A stretch of DNA of 64,000 nucleotides from an uncultured Alphaproteobacteria bacterium (GTDB taxonomy: Bacteria; Pseudomonadota; Alphaproteobacteria; Puniceispirillales; UBA1172). Each line of letters begins with the position of its first letter. Positions within the stretch are counted from its first letter, which is position 1. Position numbers and translations under genes: made by a program. The notes beneath the pieces were generated by a model, which worked only from the letters and a program-made list of their open reading frames with translations, made no database searches and had not been told where the DNA came from. Of the stretch, positions 1-11,233 are shown piece after piece. The stretch spans positions 1,577,501 through 1,641,500 of the forward strand of contig OY288107.1 of the NCBI GenBank assembly GCA_958431225.1, given 5' to 3'.

Positions 1-501
1 GCGGATTTAGCCCACCGCCTTGCCCCTAGCGACCGCCAGCGTGTTTTGCGGGGGATGGAAGTGTGGCTCGCCACCGGCACCCCCCTCAGCCAGTGGCAAA
101 AACAGCCGAAACAGGGGGCGTTAGGCGGGCGCATGTTGAAAATTTACCTACGCCCGCCACGCACCACGCTCTACGCCCGCATTGAGGCGCGGTTTGATGC
201 GATGCTAGAACAAGGCGCGGAGGATGAGGTCAAGGCGCTTTTGGCAAAGGGCTTGGATGAAAATTTGCCCGCCATGAAAGCGCTCGGCGTCAAAGCCCTC
301 ACCGCCAGCATCAACGGCACCATGCCACGCGCCGAAGCCATAACCGAAGCCAAACGCGATAGCCGCCGCTACGCCAAACGCCAATTCACTTGGTTTGACC
401 ACCAATACGCCGCAGACATGACGATTAGCGATTGCCTCACCCCCGCAAGCGTGAAAACCGCCACAAAAATGATTTTAACGCAGCTCAAAAAAACAATTTG
501 A
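1..501 (+). CDS. miaA: tRNA dimethylallyltransferase MiaA, 3' part
   Basis: This is the C-terminal 166 residues of MiaA, which transfers the dimethylallyl group to N6 of A37 in tRNAs that read UNN codons. The reading frame is open to the first base of the window, so the gene begins upstream and the ATG at 46 is internal. Visible hallmarks are a stretch ending RQRVLRGMEVWLATGTPLS, the YARIEARFDAMLEQGAEDEV helix and the C-terminal RRYAKRQFTWF block that contacts tRNA. This is known family architecture; nothing appears broken. The ilvB leader follows after 233 bases. Confidence 0.93.
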   Translation, partial: ADLAHRLAPSDRQRVLRGMEVWLATGTPLSQWQKQPKQGALGGRMLKIYLRPPRTTLYARIEARFDAMLEQGAEDEVKALLAKGLDENLPAMKALGVKALTASINGTMPRAEAITEAKRDSRRYAKRQFTWFDHQYAADMTISDCLTPASVKTATKMILTQLKKTI

Positions 502-519
502 GTAATTTTCAAAAAGGCT

Positions 520-549
520 TTGATAAAAAAACTTGTCAAAAATTATATT
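520..549 (+). promoter_or_regulatory. Putative sigma-70 promoter for ilvBNC
   Basis: TTGATA (520-525) and TATATT (544-549) are separated by 18 bases, a good -35/-10 pair. It would give an untranslated leader of about 180 bases before ilvB. The rest of the 502-734 gap is T-rich near ilvB, and no riboswitch was recognised. A 24-codon phenylalanine-rich ORF (648-722) lies in the leader, but its codons do not fit branched-chain attenuation. Inferred from sequence only. Confidence 0.45.
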
Positions 550-734
550 TTCCGCTTGACCTTGTGCGCGGAATGTGGAAAACTTGTTCTTGAATTGTGT
601 CGGTAATGGATACGATTTAGACATATAGCAAAAATTCTGGGGTCTTGATGGCTTCTCGGGTAGGGGAGGCGATTGGGTTTTTTCCGTTTTTTTGTCGGGT
701 TTTTTGCCGGGGTTTTTTTTGAAGGAAATACGAA

Positions 735-2573
735 ATGACAGCAACAGCGCAACAAAAACGCGCCCTATCAGAAGCGGACGACCTAGACGCTAAAGCAAAG
801 GCAGGTGCGGAATTCAAAACCACCGGTGCCGAGGCGGTGTTGCGTGTGCTTGAAGACCTTGGGGTTGATGTGATTTTCGGCTATCCCGGCGGGGCGGTGT
901 TGCCGATTTATGATGCGTTGTTTCAGCGCAATTCCATCCGCCATATCCTCGTCCGCCACGAACAGGCCGCCGTGCATGCCGCCGAAGGCTATGCACGTTC
1001 AACGGGCAAAGTTGGCGTGGTGTTGGTGACTTCGGGGCCCGGGGCTACCAATGCGGTCACGGGGCTGACCGATGCGCTTTTGGATTCTGTGCCGATTCTG
1101 TGCATTAGCGGGCAAGTGCCGACACATCTAATCGGCAATGATGCGTTCCAAGAGGCGGACACGGTGGGCATCACCCGTGCTTGCACCAAATATAATTATC
1201 TCATCAAAGACGCCGAACGTTTAGTGCCGGCGCTTTATGAGGCGTTTCATGTGGCGCGTTCAGGGCGTCCGGGACCGGTCGTGGTGGATTTGCCCAAAGA
1301 CATTCAATTCGCCGAAATTGATATGCAAACGGCAGATGCGGCAAAAACTCGTGCCACCCGCCGTTATCGCCCGGTGGTAAAACCCCCTGAATCGGCGATA
1401 AAACAAGCCGCTGATATGTTGCTGTCGGCACAACGTCCGGTGATTTATGGCGGCGGCGGTATCATCAATGCGGGCGATGAAGCATCAAAGACTTTAGCCG
1501 AATTGGTGGCATTGACGCGCTTCCCTGCTACCTTGACTTTGATGGGGTTAGGGGCGTTGCCGGCGGAGGATAAACATTTTCTTGGGATGTTGGGGATGCA
1601 CGGCACTTATGAAGCCAACATGGCGATGTATCATGCGGATGTGATGCTCAATATCGGGGCGCGATTTGATGATCGCGTGACCGGCTTGACCTCTGGATTT
1701 TCGCCGAATTCGCGCAAGATTCATATTGATATTGATAAATCCTCCATTGATAAAAATATCAAAGTAGAATTGGGAATTGTCGGCGATGCCGGACAGGCAC
1801 TCAAAATGTTGGTGGCAGAATTGAAAAAACGCAAAACCGCTTTGGGGCGGATGAATATCAAAGAATGGTGGGAGAAAATTGAAGATTGGCGTTCCATCCG
1901 TTGCCTTGATTACGACCAAAAGGGCGACATCATCAAACCCCAATACGCCATCCACCGCCTCTGGCAGAAATGCGCGAAAAAGGACGTTTATGTCACCACT
2001 GAGGTGGGGCAGCATCAAATGTGGGCGGCGCAGTATTTTGGCTTTAACGCCCCCCGCCATTGGATGACTTCGGGCGGCTTGGGGACGATGGGTTATGGTC
2101 TGCCGTCAGCGATGGGGGTGCAGATTGCCCACCCCAATAAAACGGTGATTGACATTGCCGGCGAAGCGTCCTTTATGATGAATATGCAAGAATTATCAAC
2201 CATCGCGCAATATCAACTGCCGGTAAAAGTGTTCATCATCAATAATGAATGGATGGGCATGGTGCGTCAGTGGCAGGAATTGATTCATGGCGGGCGGTAT
2301 TCCGAAAGTTATTCGGCATCGCTACCAGATTTCGTCAAATTGGCGGATTGTTTTGGCATGAAGGGCATCTCTGTGGCGCGTGCGGGCGATTTAGACGGCG
2401 CGATTGATGAAATGCTAACAACCAAAGGCGCGGTGTTGATGGATGTGCGCGTGGCAAAAGAAGAAAACTGCTTCCCCATGATTCCATCAGGCGCACCGCA
2501 TAATCAGATGCTATTGGGCCCGAATGATAAAACCGGCTCATCGGTATCCGAAGAAGGCAAGATATTGCTTTAA
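735..2573 (+). CDS. ilvB: Acetolactate synthase large (catalytic) subunit
   Basis: A 612-residue thiamine-diphosphate enzyme that condenses two pyruvates, or pyruvate with 2-oxobutyrate, in the first common step of valine, leucine and isoleucine synthesis. The N-terminal pyrimidine-binding domain shows VIFGYPGGAVLPIYDAL and the catalytic Glu76 in RHEQAAVHAAEGYA. The C-terminal diphosphate domain has GEASFMMNMQEL from about residue 476, then INNEWMGMVRQWQE. GEA instead of the usual GDG is normal for alphaproteobacterial enzymes. AAGGA lies 8 bases before the ATG. The regulatory subunit gene follows 15 bases downstream, then ilvC, so this is an ilvBNC operon. Confidence 0.96.
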   Translation: MTATAQQKRALSEADDLDAKAKAGAEFKTTGAEAVLRVLEDLGVDVIFGYPGGAVLPIYDALFQRNSIRHILVRHEQAAVHAAEGYARSTGKVGVVLVTSGPGATNAVTGLTDALLDSVPILCISGQVPTHLIGNDAFQEADTVGITRACTKYNYLIKDAERLVPALYEAFHVARSGRPGPVVVDLPKDIQFAEIDMQTADAAKTRATRRYRPVVKPPESAIKQAADMLLSAQRPVIYGGGGIINAGDEASKTLAELVALTRFPATLTLMGLGALPAEDKHFLGMLGMHGTYEANMAMYHADVMLNIGARFDDRVTGLTSGFSPNSRKIHIDIDKSSIDKNIKVELGIVGDAGQALKMLVAELKKRKTALGRMNIKEWWEKIEDWRSIRCLDYDQKGDIIKPQYAIHRLWQKCAKKDVYVTTEVGQHQMWAAQYFGFNAPRHWMTSGGLGTMGYGLPSAMGVQIAHPNKTVIDIAGEASFMMNMQELSTIAQYQLPVKVFIINNEWMGMVRQWQELIHGGRYSESYSASLPDFVKLADCFGMKGISVARAGDLDGAIDEMLTTKGAVLMDVRVAKEENCFPMIPSGAPHNQMLLGPNDKTGSSVSEEGKILL

Positions 2574-2588
2574 GAAGGATTTTGTAAG

Positions 2589-4191
<1,603 letters not shown>

Positions 4192-4197
4192 TGGTGT

Positions 4198-4228
4198 TTG
4201 ACTAGATTTAGCCGTGTTTTTGTATTAG
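4198..4228 (+). promoter_or_regulatory. Possible promoter for the mre/rod operon
   Basis: TTGACT (4198-4203) is followed after 19 bases by TATTAG (4223-4228). The -35 is strong, but the spacing and -10 are not ideal. It lies in the 110-base gap after ilvC and before mreB, where a change from amino-acid to cell-shape genes makes a new promoter plausible. Confidence 0.35.
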
Positions 4229-4286
4229 AATGAGGGAAATTACGCAGGAAAGCGTGTTTTGGTCAGCAATGTTAAGGAGGCGGTAA

Positions 4287-5342
<1,056 letters not shown>

Positions 5343-5353
5343 AGGGGGCGGTT

Positions 5354-6310
5354 GTGGCTTTGGGCAAGAGTGCCGCGGATCGTAAAAAGGGGCGTCGGTC
5401 GGCAGGGATTACTAGTTATCTGGTTATTTTTCTCGTTTGTATTGTGCTGATGTTGGCGAGTAGAGCCGACTTGATGGGCACGACAACATTGCGGGGCATG
5501 GTAGCGGTGTTTTTTGCCCCCCTTGCCGAAGTGGTGAGTGTGCCGTTCCGTGCGATGAGCCTAATGATTGAAGGCATTGACAATCTCGCCTCCATGCGCG
5601 AAGAAAACCAACGCCTCAAGGACGATTTAGGCGCATATACCCGCGCCCAGAATCAGCTAGATATTTTGCTCGCAGAAAATCGCCAGTTGCGCGCTTTGAC
5701 TAGTGTGCCGGTGCCCGAGGGCATGGAGGTGGTGTCGGCGCGCATTATCGCCATCAATTCGGATAGTTTTGCCCATAGTGTTATGCTTGATGCGGGCAGC
5801 CGCCACGGCATCGCCAAAGGCGCCCCTGTTACCACCGTGGATGGGCTAGTCGGCATCGTCGTTGATGTGAGCGCATCTTACGCACAAGTGTTATTGATTA
5901 GCGACCTCAATATGATGGTGCCAGTGATTCTGTCGGATAGTTCGTGGCCGGCGGTGACGGCGGGGATAAATGGCGCTTTGCTTGAATTGCGTTTCGTTCC
6001 CGCCCAAGCCGAGGTTGAATTGGGCGACCTCGTGCAGACTTCGGGGCATGGCGGGGTGCTTCCGGCAGGGATGCCGGTAGGGCGGGTGGTGCAAATCGCC
6101 GATAAAGCCATTTACGTCAAACCAATCGTTGATTTTTCGCGCCTGAGTTTTGTTACCGTGCTTAATTGGGCGGAGGGGCATGAACGCCCGCGCGACCCGA
6201 TTTTTGAACAAAGTTTCGCCCCGCTACCCGAAAGCGATGAAGGTTTTAGCCTTGAAGGATTCAACGCTTTGGGGCAACGGGTGGGCGATGCTAATGGTGA
6301 GGAGCAATAG
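5354..6310 (+). CDS. mreC: Rod shape-determining protein MreC
   Basis: A 318-residue, membrane-anchored periplasmic scaffold of the elongasome that links MreB to PBP2 and RodA. It starts with GTG after AAAGGGGGCGG. One transmembrane segment (about residues 20-40, TSYLVIFLVCIVLMLAS) is followed by a coiled coil with EENQRLKDDL and LLAENRQLRAL. The beta-barrel core then contains HSVMLDAGSRHGIAKGAPV and TSGHGGVLPAGMPVGRV. The acidic C-terminal tail is not conserved. It sits 11 bases after mreB. Confidence 0.95.
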   Translation: MALGKSAADRKKGRRSAGITSYLVIFLVCIVLMLASRADLMGTTTLRGMVAVFFAPLAEVVSVPFRAMSLMIEGIDNLASMREENQRLKDDLGAYTRAQNQLDILLAENRQLRALTSVPVPEGMEVVSARIIAINSDSFAHSVMLDAGSRHGIAKGAPVTTVDGLVGIVVDVSASYAQVLLISDLNMMVPVILSDSSWPAVTAGINGALLELRFVPAQAEVELGDLVQTSGHGGVLPAGMPVGRVVQIADKAIYVKPIVDFSRLSFVTVLNWAEGHERPRDPIFEQSFAPLPESDEGFSLEGFNALGQRVGDANGEEQ

Positions 6311-6313
6311 CCC

Positions 6314-6835
6314 ATGTCAGTGCCGTTTCTCATGCGCCCCCGCCATTTTCTCAACCAAAGCACCAATTTTATTGTGCTGTTTTTGGTCGCTTTTGCCGAA
6401 ATCGGCTTGGGGTATTTTCCTCTGTTTTTTGGGGTTGCGCCGAAATTATTGCTGACCATGGTGTTTCTCATGGCGGTCTATGATGATGAGGCTTCTCATT
6501 TTTATATTTTTCTGGTGATTGGTTTAATTTATGACGCCATGCAAGCCGCGCCTTTGGGCTTCACCACCGGGGCGATGATTTTGATGCATCTGTTGGGGTG
6601 CGCGGTAAAAGGGCGGTTGCAACTTGCCTCGCATTCCATGTTGTGGATGCAATTTGCCCTCGTGCTGATTGTGTTGATGTTTTATGCTTGGTTAGGCATT
6701 GCGTTATCGCACCAAGCCATCCCGGCTATCGGCGGTTTTGTTTTTCAATATAGCATCAGCGTGTTATTATTGCCGTTAATGCTTGGGACCTATCATTTAG
6801 AATTATCATTGTTGGATTTAATCCGCAAAGCGTAG
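6314..6835 (+). CDS. mreD: Rod shape-determining protein MreD
   Basis: A 173-residue integral membrane protein with about five hydrophobic segments and hardly any hydrophilic loops, as is usual for MreD. MreD binds MreC and is required for rod shape. Sequence conservation in the family is low. The assignment rests on length, topology, the segment FYIFLVIGLIYDAMQAAPLG that resembles the MreD core, and position between mreC and mrdA. The start is 3 bases after the mreC stop. Confidence 0.88.
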   Translation: MSVPFLMRPRHFLNQSTNFIVLFLVAFAEIGLGYFPLFFGVAPKLLLTMVFLMAVYDDEASHFYIFLVIGLIYDAMQAAPLGFTTGAMILMHLLGCAVKGRLQLASHSMLWMQFALVLIVLMFYAWLGIALSHQAIPAIGGFVFQYSISVLLLPLMLGTYHLELSLLDLIRKA

Positions 6836-6840
6836 AGATT

Positions 6841-8769
6841 ATGGCACGTAAGGCGAGACAACTTGAACATATGCTATCACGGCGGTCGCTGTTGTTGGGG
6901 GGGGTGCAGGTTGGTTTGACCTCGGCTTTGGTGGGGCGACTTTTTTATCTGCAAGCCATTGAATCAAACCGCTATGAAGACCTATCCAAGCGTAATCGTT
7001 TTGATTATCAAGTCGTCCCCCCATCACGCGGGCGCATTTTTGATATCCAAGGGCGGTTATTGGCGGGCAATGCGGAGGCTTACGCGCTCAATATCGTGCC
7101 TAGTTATACGTCTGATCTGTATAAATCTTTGCAAACTTTAGCATCTTTGATTGCGCTTTCTCCGGCGACAATTGCACGGCTGATGGAACTAGCCGAAAAT
7201 CAAGCATCATTTTTACCCTTAACCATCCGCGACGATCTAAATCAGCGTGAGGTAGCACGGGTGGCGGTGCGCGGACCCGAATTGCCCGGGGTGAGTTTTG
7301 ACCGCGTGGAAAAGCGCATTTACCCGCAAGGGTTATTGACGGGGCATCTCACCGGCTATGTCGGGCGGGTGAGTGAGGATGATTTAGCGGCAGGGCGCGC
7401 CTTGCCTGAATTGGCGCATCTCTATAACGGCAAATCTGGCGTTGAGCGCACGTTTGAGCCCAATTTACGCGGGACAATGGGGCAGGAACGGGTATTGGTC
7501 AATGCCTTTGGACGCCCGATTAAACGCACCATTGAAACGGCGGCGGTTGCAGGCGACGATATGCATCTCACCATTGATATCAATCTGCAATCTTATGCCA
7601 TGAGCATTCTGCAAAGGGGGCGCAACAAACCTATTTCTATGGATAGTGCTAAGGTCAAGCGCGCTTTGGCGCAAGACCCCGAACTTGCCGCGAGCAATGA
7701 TGGGCTGGTTTTTGAGGACGCGGTGGGGCGCATCGTGCCACCGGAGGCGGGTTCGGTGATTGTCATTGATGTGGAAAGCGGCGCGCTCAAAGCGTTGGTA
7801 TCGGCACCGGTTTTTGACCCGAATATATTATCAGGGCGGGTGCGCCACGATGATTGGCAGGTTTTAGTCAAGCATCCGCGCACGCCTTTACTAGACCGCA
7901 GTATCAAAGGGCAATACGCCCCGGGTTCGGTATTTAAGATGGTGGTGGCACTGGCGGCGTTGGAGGCGGGGATTATTGATACAGGCACGCATTTTTCCTG
8001 CCCCGGGCATCGTGATTTAGGCGATGCGCGCTTTCATTGCTGGAAAAGACACGGGCATGGGCAGGTCAATATCCTTGATGCGTTAGAGCAATCTTGTGAT
8101 GTGTTCTTTTATGAAGTCGCGCTCAAAGTGGGCATTGAGGACATCGCTGATATGGCAAAGCGGTTTGGCATCGGTCAGATAACCGATATTATGCTCCCGG
8201 ATGAAAAACCCGGGCTGATGCCGACAAAAAGATGGAAGCAGAATACTGTCGGCGAGCAATGGACGCTGGGCGAGACGGTGGTGGCGTCAATCGGTCAGGG
8301 CTATGTGCTGACAACGCCTCTGCAATTAGCGGTGATGACGGCGCGCCTCGCCAAAGGGCGCGAAATTACACCGCATCTAATGGATGGTGGAAACGCAAAA
8401 ACCGCGAGCGATTTAGGCATCTCCGAAGCATCATTATCCATCGTCCGCCGCGGCATGCAAGCGGTGGTAAGCGGCAGATACGGCACCGCAAATCAATCGC
8501 AATTAGACCTAGCGGGCATAAAAATGGCAGGAAAAACCGGCACGGTGCAAGTGCGACGCATCACAGCAGAGGAGCGCGCACGCGGTATTACCAAAAATAT
8601 AAACCGCCCATGGAAATTCCGCGACCATGCGCTATTCGTTGGCTATGCGCCGGTGGAAAAACCGAAATACGCCATCGCCGTGGTGGTGGAACATGGGGGG
8701 TCAGGTTCGGTGCAAGCGGCGCCGATTGCCCGCGATGTTATGACCTATTTATTTGAGCAAGATATATGA
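6841..8769 (+). CDS. mrdA: Penicillin-binding protein 2, elongation transpeptidase
   Basis: A 642-residue class B penicillin-binding protein that cross-links lateral-wall peptidoglycan together with RodA. An N-terminal anchor (about residues 15-35) precedes the dimerisation domain with PSRGRIFDIQGRLLAGNAEA. The transpeptidase domain has the catalytic Ser363 in APGSVFKMV (SxxK), SCD at 418-420 and KTG at 565-567 in MAGKTGTVQV. It starts 5 bases after mreD, and its stop overlaps the rodA start by four bases (ATGA), so the two are translationally coupled. Confidence 0.96.
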   Translation: MARKARQLEHMLSRRSLLLGGVQVGLTSALVGRLFYLQAIESNRYEDLSKRNRFDYQVVPPSRGRIFDIQGRLLAGNAEAYALNIVPSYTSDLYKSLQTLASLIALSPATIARLMELAENQASFLPLTIRDDLNQREVARVAVRGPELPGVSFDRVEKRIYPQGLLTGHLTGYVGRVSEDDLAAGRALPELAHLYNGKSGVERTFEPNLRGTMGQERVLVNAFGRPIKRTIETAAVAGDDMHLTIDINLQSYAMSILQRGRNKPISMDSAKVKRALAQDPELAASNDGLVFEDAVGRIVPPEAGSVIVIDVESGALKALVSAPVFDPNILSGRVRHDDWQVLVKHPRTPLLDRSIKGQYAPGSVFKMVVALAALEAGIIDTGTHFSCPGHRDLGDARFHCWKRHGHGQVNILDALEQSCDVFFYEVALKVGIEDIADMAKRFGIGQITDIMLPDEKPGLMPTKRWKQNTVGEQWTLGETVVASIGQGYVLTTPLQLAVMTARLAKGREITPHLMDGGNAKTASDLGISEASLSIVRRGMQAVVSGRYGTANQSQLDLAGIKMAGKTGTVQVRRITAEERARGITKNINRPWKFRDHALFVGYAPVEKPKYAIAVVVEHGGSGSVQAAPIARDVMTYLFEQDI

Positions 8770-9911
8770 AATATCTATCACCATTGATACAGAGTTTTGA
8801 CCTCTCATTGGAAAAGCGCGAAACCGCAGATAGTTGGGTGGGCGCAACCCCGTGGCTGATGATTTTTGTCGCTGTCGCCATTGGCTTGATTGGGGTGGGC
8901 GCGCTTTATTCGGCGGCGCATGGGGCGTGGCAACCTTGGGCGCTGATGCACGCGATTCGTTTGGCGTTAGGTTTGCTTGCTATGGCGATTGTGGCGCTAT
9001 TGCCGATTCGTTTTATTCGCCGTTTTGCCTTGTTGTGGTGGCTGATGGCGATAGCGGCGTTGGGGATGCTTGAATTTTTCGGTACCGGCAAAGGCGCCGA
9101 TAGGTGGTTCGCGCTTGGCGGAATTACCTTGCAGCCTTCGGAGCCAGCAAAATTGGCGGTGCTGGTGATGCTCGCGGCGTATTTCCATGAGTTGAGTGCC
9201 GATAGGATGCGACAGATTCGCAGCTATATTCCGGTGCTATTGATTGTGTTTCTGCCGTTTGCGCAGATTGTGTTGCAACCCGATTTAGGCACGGCGGTGA
9301 TGCTTTTTCTAGCGGCGGCGGTGGTGATTTTTGTTGCCGGGATTCCGCGTTGGATGGTGATGACATTGATGAGTATGGGGCTGGCGGCGATTCCTGTTGC
9401 TTGGTCCATGCTTTATGCGTATCAAAAAAATCGCATTTTGGTATTTTTGAATCCCGATTTGGATGCGTTGGGGGCGGGGTATCAGATTACGCAATCCAAA
9501 ATTGCGCTCGGCAGTGGCGGCTTTGTCGGCAAGGGCTATCTGCAAGGGAGCCAGAGCCATCTTGAATTTTTGCCGGAACGCCAGACCGATTTTATTTTCA
9601 CGATGATTGGCGAAGAATTTGGCTTTATGGGTTGTATGATTGTGCTTGGGCTTTATACATTGCTGGTGTTTTTGTTGATTTATTATAGTTTCCAAATGCG
9701 GATGACGTTCTCGCGTTTAGTGACGATTGGCGTGGCGGCGACGATTAGTTTTTATGTTAGTATCAATACCGCAATGGTGTCGGGATTATTGCCGGTGGTC
9801 GGGGTGCCGTTGCCGTTGATTTCGTATGGTGGCACGGCGATGATGGTGGTGTTTTTAGGGCTTGGCTTGGTGATTAGCGCGATGCTCAATGAACACGATA
9901 TACATGAATGA
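8766..9911 (+). CDS. rodA: Peptidoglycan glycosyltransferase RodA
   Basis: A 381-residue SEDS-family glycan polymerase with about ten transmembrane segments that partners PBP2 in cell elongation. Family signatures are FGTGKGADRWFALGGITLQP, SEPAKLAVLVMLA, VLQPDLGTAVM, and near the C-terminus GVPLPLISYGGTAMM. The start overlaps the mrdA stop as ATGA, and the stop overlaps the next gene in the same way. The length matches E. coli RodA closely. Confidence 0.96.
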   Translation: MKYLSPLIQSFDLSLEKRETADSWVGATPWLMIFVAVAIGLIGVGALYSAAHGAWQPWALMHAIRLALGLLAMAIVALLPIRFIRRFALLWWLMAIAALGMLEFFGTGKGADRWFALGGITLQPSEPAKLAVLVMLAAYFHELSADRMRQIRSYIPVLLIVFLPFAQIVLQPDLGTAVMLFLAAAVVIFVAGIPRWMVMTLMSMGLAAIPVAWSMLYAYQKNRILVFLNPDLDALGAGYQITQSKIALGSGGFVGKGYLQGSQSHLEFLPERQTDFIFTMIGEEFGFMGCMIVLGLYTLLVFLLIYYSFQMRMTFSRLVTIGVAATISFYVSINTAMVSGLLPVVGVPLPLISYGGTAMMVVFLGLGLVISAMLNEHDIHE

Positions 9912-11233
9912 TGGGAGCCCAACCCCACCAATCGTCCCGCCAATCGCCCCGCCAGCAAATACGTCAGATGGGGCGGCTAGCCCTCACCCCGACCATGCGC
10001 CAATCCTTACGTTTGCTGGCGTGGCGCAATTATGAGATTGCGCGTTTCGTGCGTGGGTTGGCGGCAGAAAATCCGTTTATTGCTGTGGATTATCAAGAGC
10101 CGAAACCGCGTTTGCCGTCGCTGTCATTGGGCGAGGAGGCGTTTGCTTCGGCGCGATTGGCGGGGGTTTCGGATATTTCTTTGAGCCAATATCTGTTGGA
10201 TGCGGTGGATAGGTTGTTCCCGCTAGGGCGCGCGCGGGCGGTGGCAATGGCGCTAGTGGCGCATGTGGATGCGGCGGGGTGGCTTGATGCCGATGCGCCG
10301 AAAACCGCGGCAGCTTATGGGATGGCGGGGGCGGAATATGAGGAGCTAGTGCGCCGTTTGCAGAGCGTTCCCATTGCCGGGTTGTTTGCGCGCAATTTAG
10401 CAGAATGCTTGCGTTTGCAATTAGAAGATCGCGGGGAATTGGACGCGCTGATGCGGGCGTTGTTGCCGCATTTGTCGTTGTTGCTGAGTGGCGGGGAGGG
10501 TGCGTTGGCGGCGGCAAGCGGTTTAAGCCAAGCCGAATTAAAACAAGGATTAACGCGTCTGAAACGCCTAGACCCTAAACCCGGCGCGCAATTTCGCCAT
10601 GATGACGGCGATATTTTCCGCCCCGATATTCTGGTGGAGGCGCAAGATGATGGCTATGCGATTACGCTCAATCGCGCGAATTTGCCGGTGGTGCGCCTAG
10701 CCGATAATGTGGTGGGCGATGCCGATTTATTGAAAAAAGCCGAGGCGGCGGTGGCGGCACTAAACGCGCATCTCAGCGCGCGGAGCCGTATGTTGCTGGC
10801 ATTGACGCAATTTGTCGTGGCACGGCAGGGGGCGTTTTTGCGTGCAGGAGAATCGGCGCTAGAACCGCTAACTATGGCGGATGCGGCGCGCCAATTAGCA
10901 TGCCACCCCAGCACCATCACGCGCTTGGTGCAGGATAAATTGGTGCTAACCCCGCGCGGGATGTTGGAATTGCGGGCATTTTTTAGCGGTGCGGTGGCGG
11001 GTAAGGACGGCAAAACCATCGCCAGCCACGCGCTCAATGCCTATCTATTGACAGAAATTGAAAGCGAGGATAAAACCAAGCCTTTAACCGATGGCAGTTT
11101 GGCAGAGATGCTTGATGCGCGTTATGGCATTATGCTGACGGCACGGGCGGTGGCTAAACGCCGCGCCAAACTGCACATAGCCCGCGCATCAGCACGGAAA
11201 TTGCCCCAATCTACGAAAAGAGCAGTAGTATGA
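9908..11233 (+). CDS. rpoN: RNA polymerase sigma-54 factor, divergent
   Basis: A 441-residue sigma-54 homologue. The N-terminal activator-interacting region is glutamine-rich and reads LALTPTMRQSLRLLAWRNYE. The core-binding part follows, then the helix-turn-helix with ADAARQLACHPSTITRLV and LTPRGMLELRAFFSG. At the C-terminus the RpoN box, normally ARRTVAKYR, is reduced to TARAVAKRR. It is shorter than the ~477-residue norm. The start overlaps rodA by four bases, so it is expressed with the elongasome genes, an unusual home for rpoN. No sigma-54 activator is seen in the window. Confidence 0.85.
   Translation: MMGAQPHQSSRQSPRQQIRQMGRLALTPTMRQSLRLLAWRNYEIARFVRGLAAENPFIAVDYQEPKPRLPSLSLGEEAFASARLAGVSDISLSQYLLDAVDRLFPLGRARAVAMALVAHVDAAGWLDADAPKTAAAYGMAGAEYEELVRRLQSVPIAGLFARNLAECLRLQLEDRGELDALMRALLPHLSLLLSGGEGALAAASGLSQAELKQGLTRLKRLDPKPGAQFRHDDGDIFRPDILVEAQDDGYAITLNRANLPVVRLADNVVGDADLLKKAEAAVAALNAHLSARSRMLLALTQFVVARQGAFLRAGESALEPLTMADAARQLACHPSTITRLVQDKLVLTPRGMLELRAFFSGAVAGKDGKTIASHALNAYLLTEIESEDKTKPLTDGSLAEMLDARYGIMLTARAVAKRRAKLHIARASARKLPQSTKRAVV

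Noticed and set aside
648..722. 24-codon ORF in the ilvB leader as an attenuator peptide
   Set aside because: It is rich in Phe, not in Ile, Val or Leu, and no alternative terminator/antiterminator stems are obvious. The T-runs that encode Phe may simply be low-complexity DNA.
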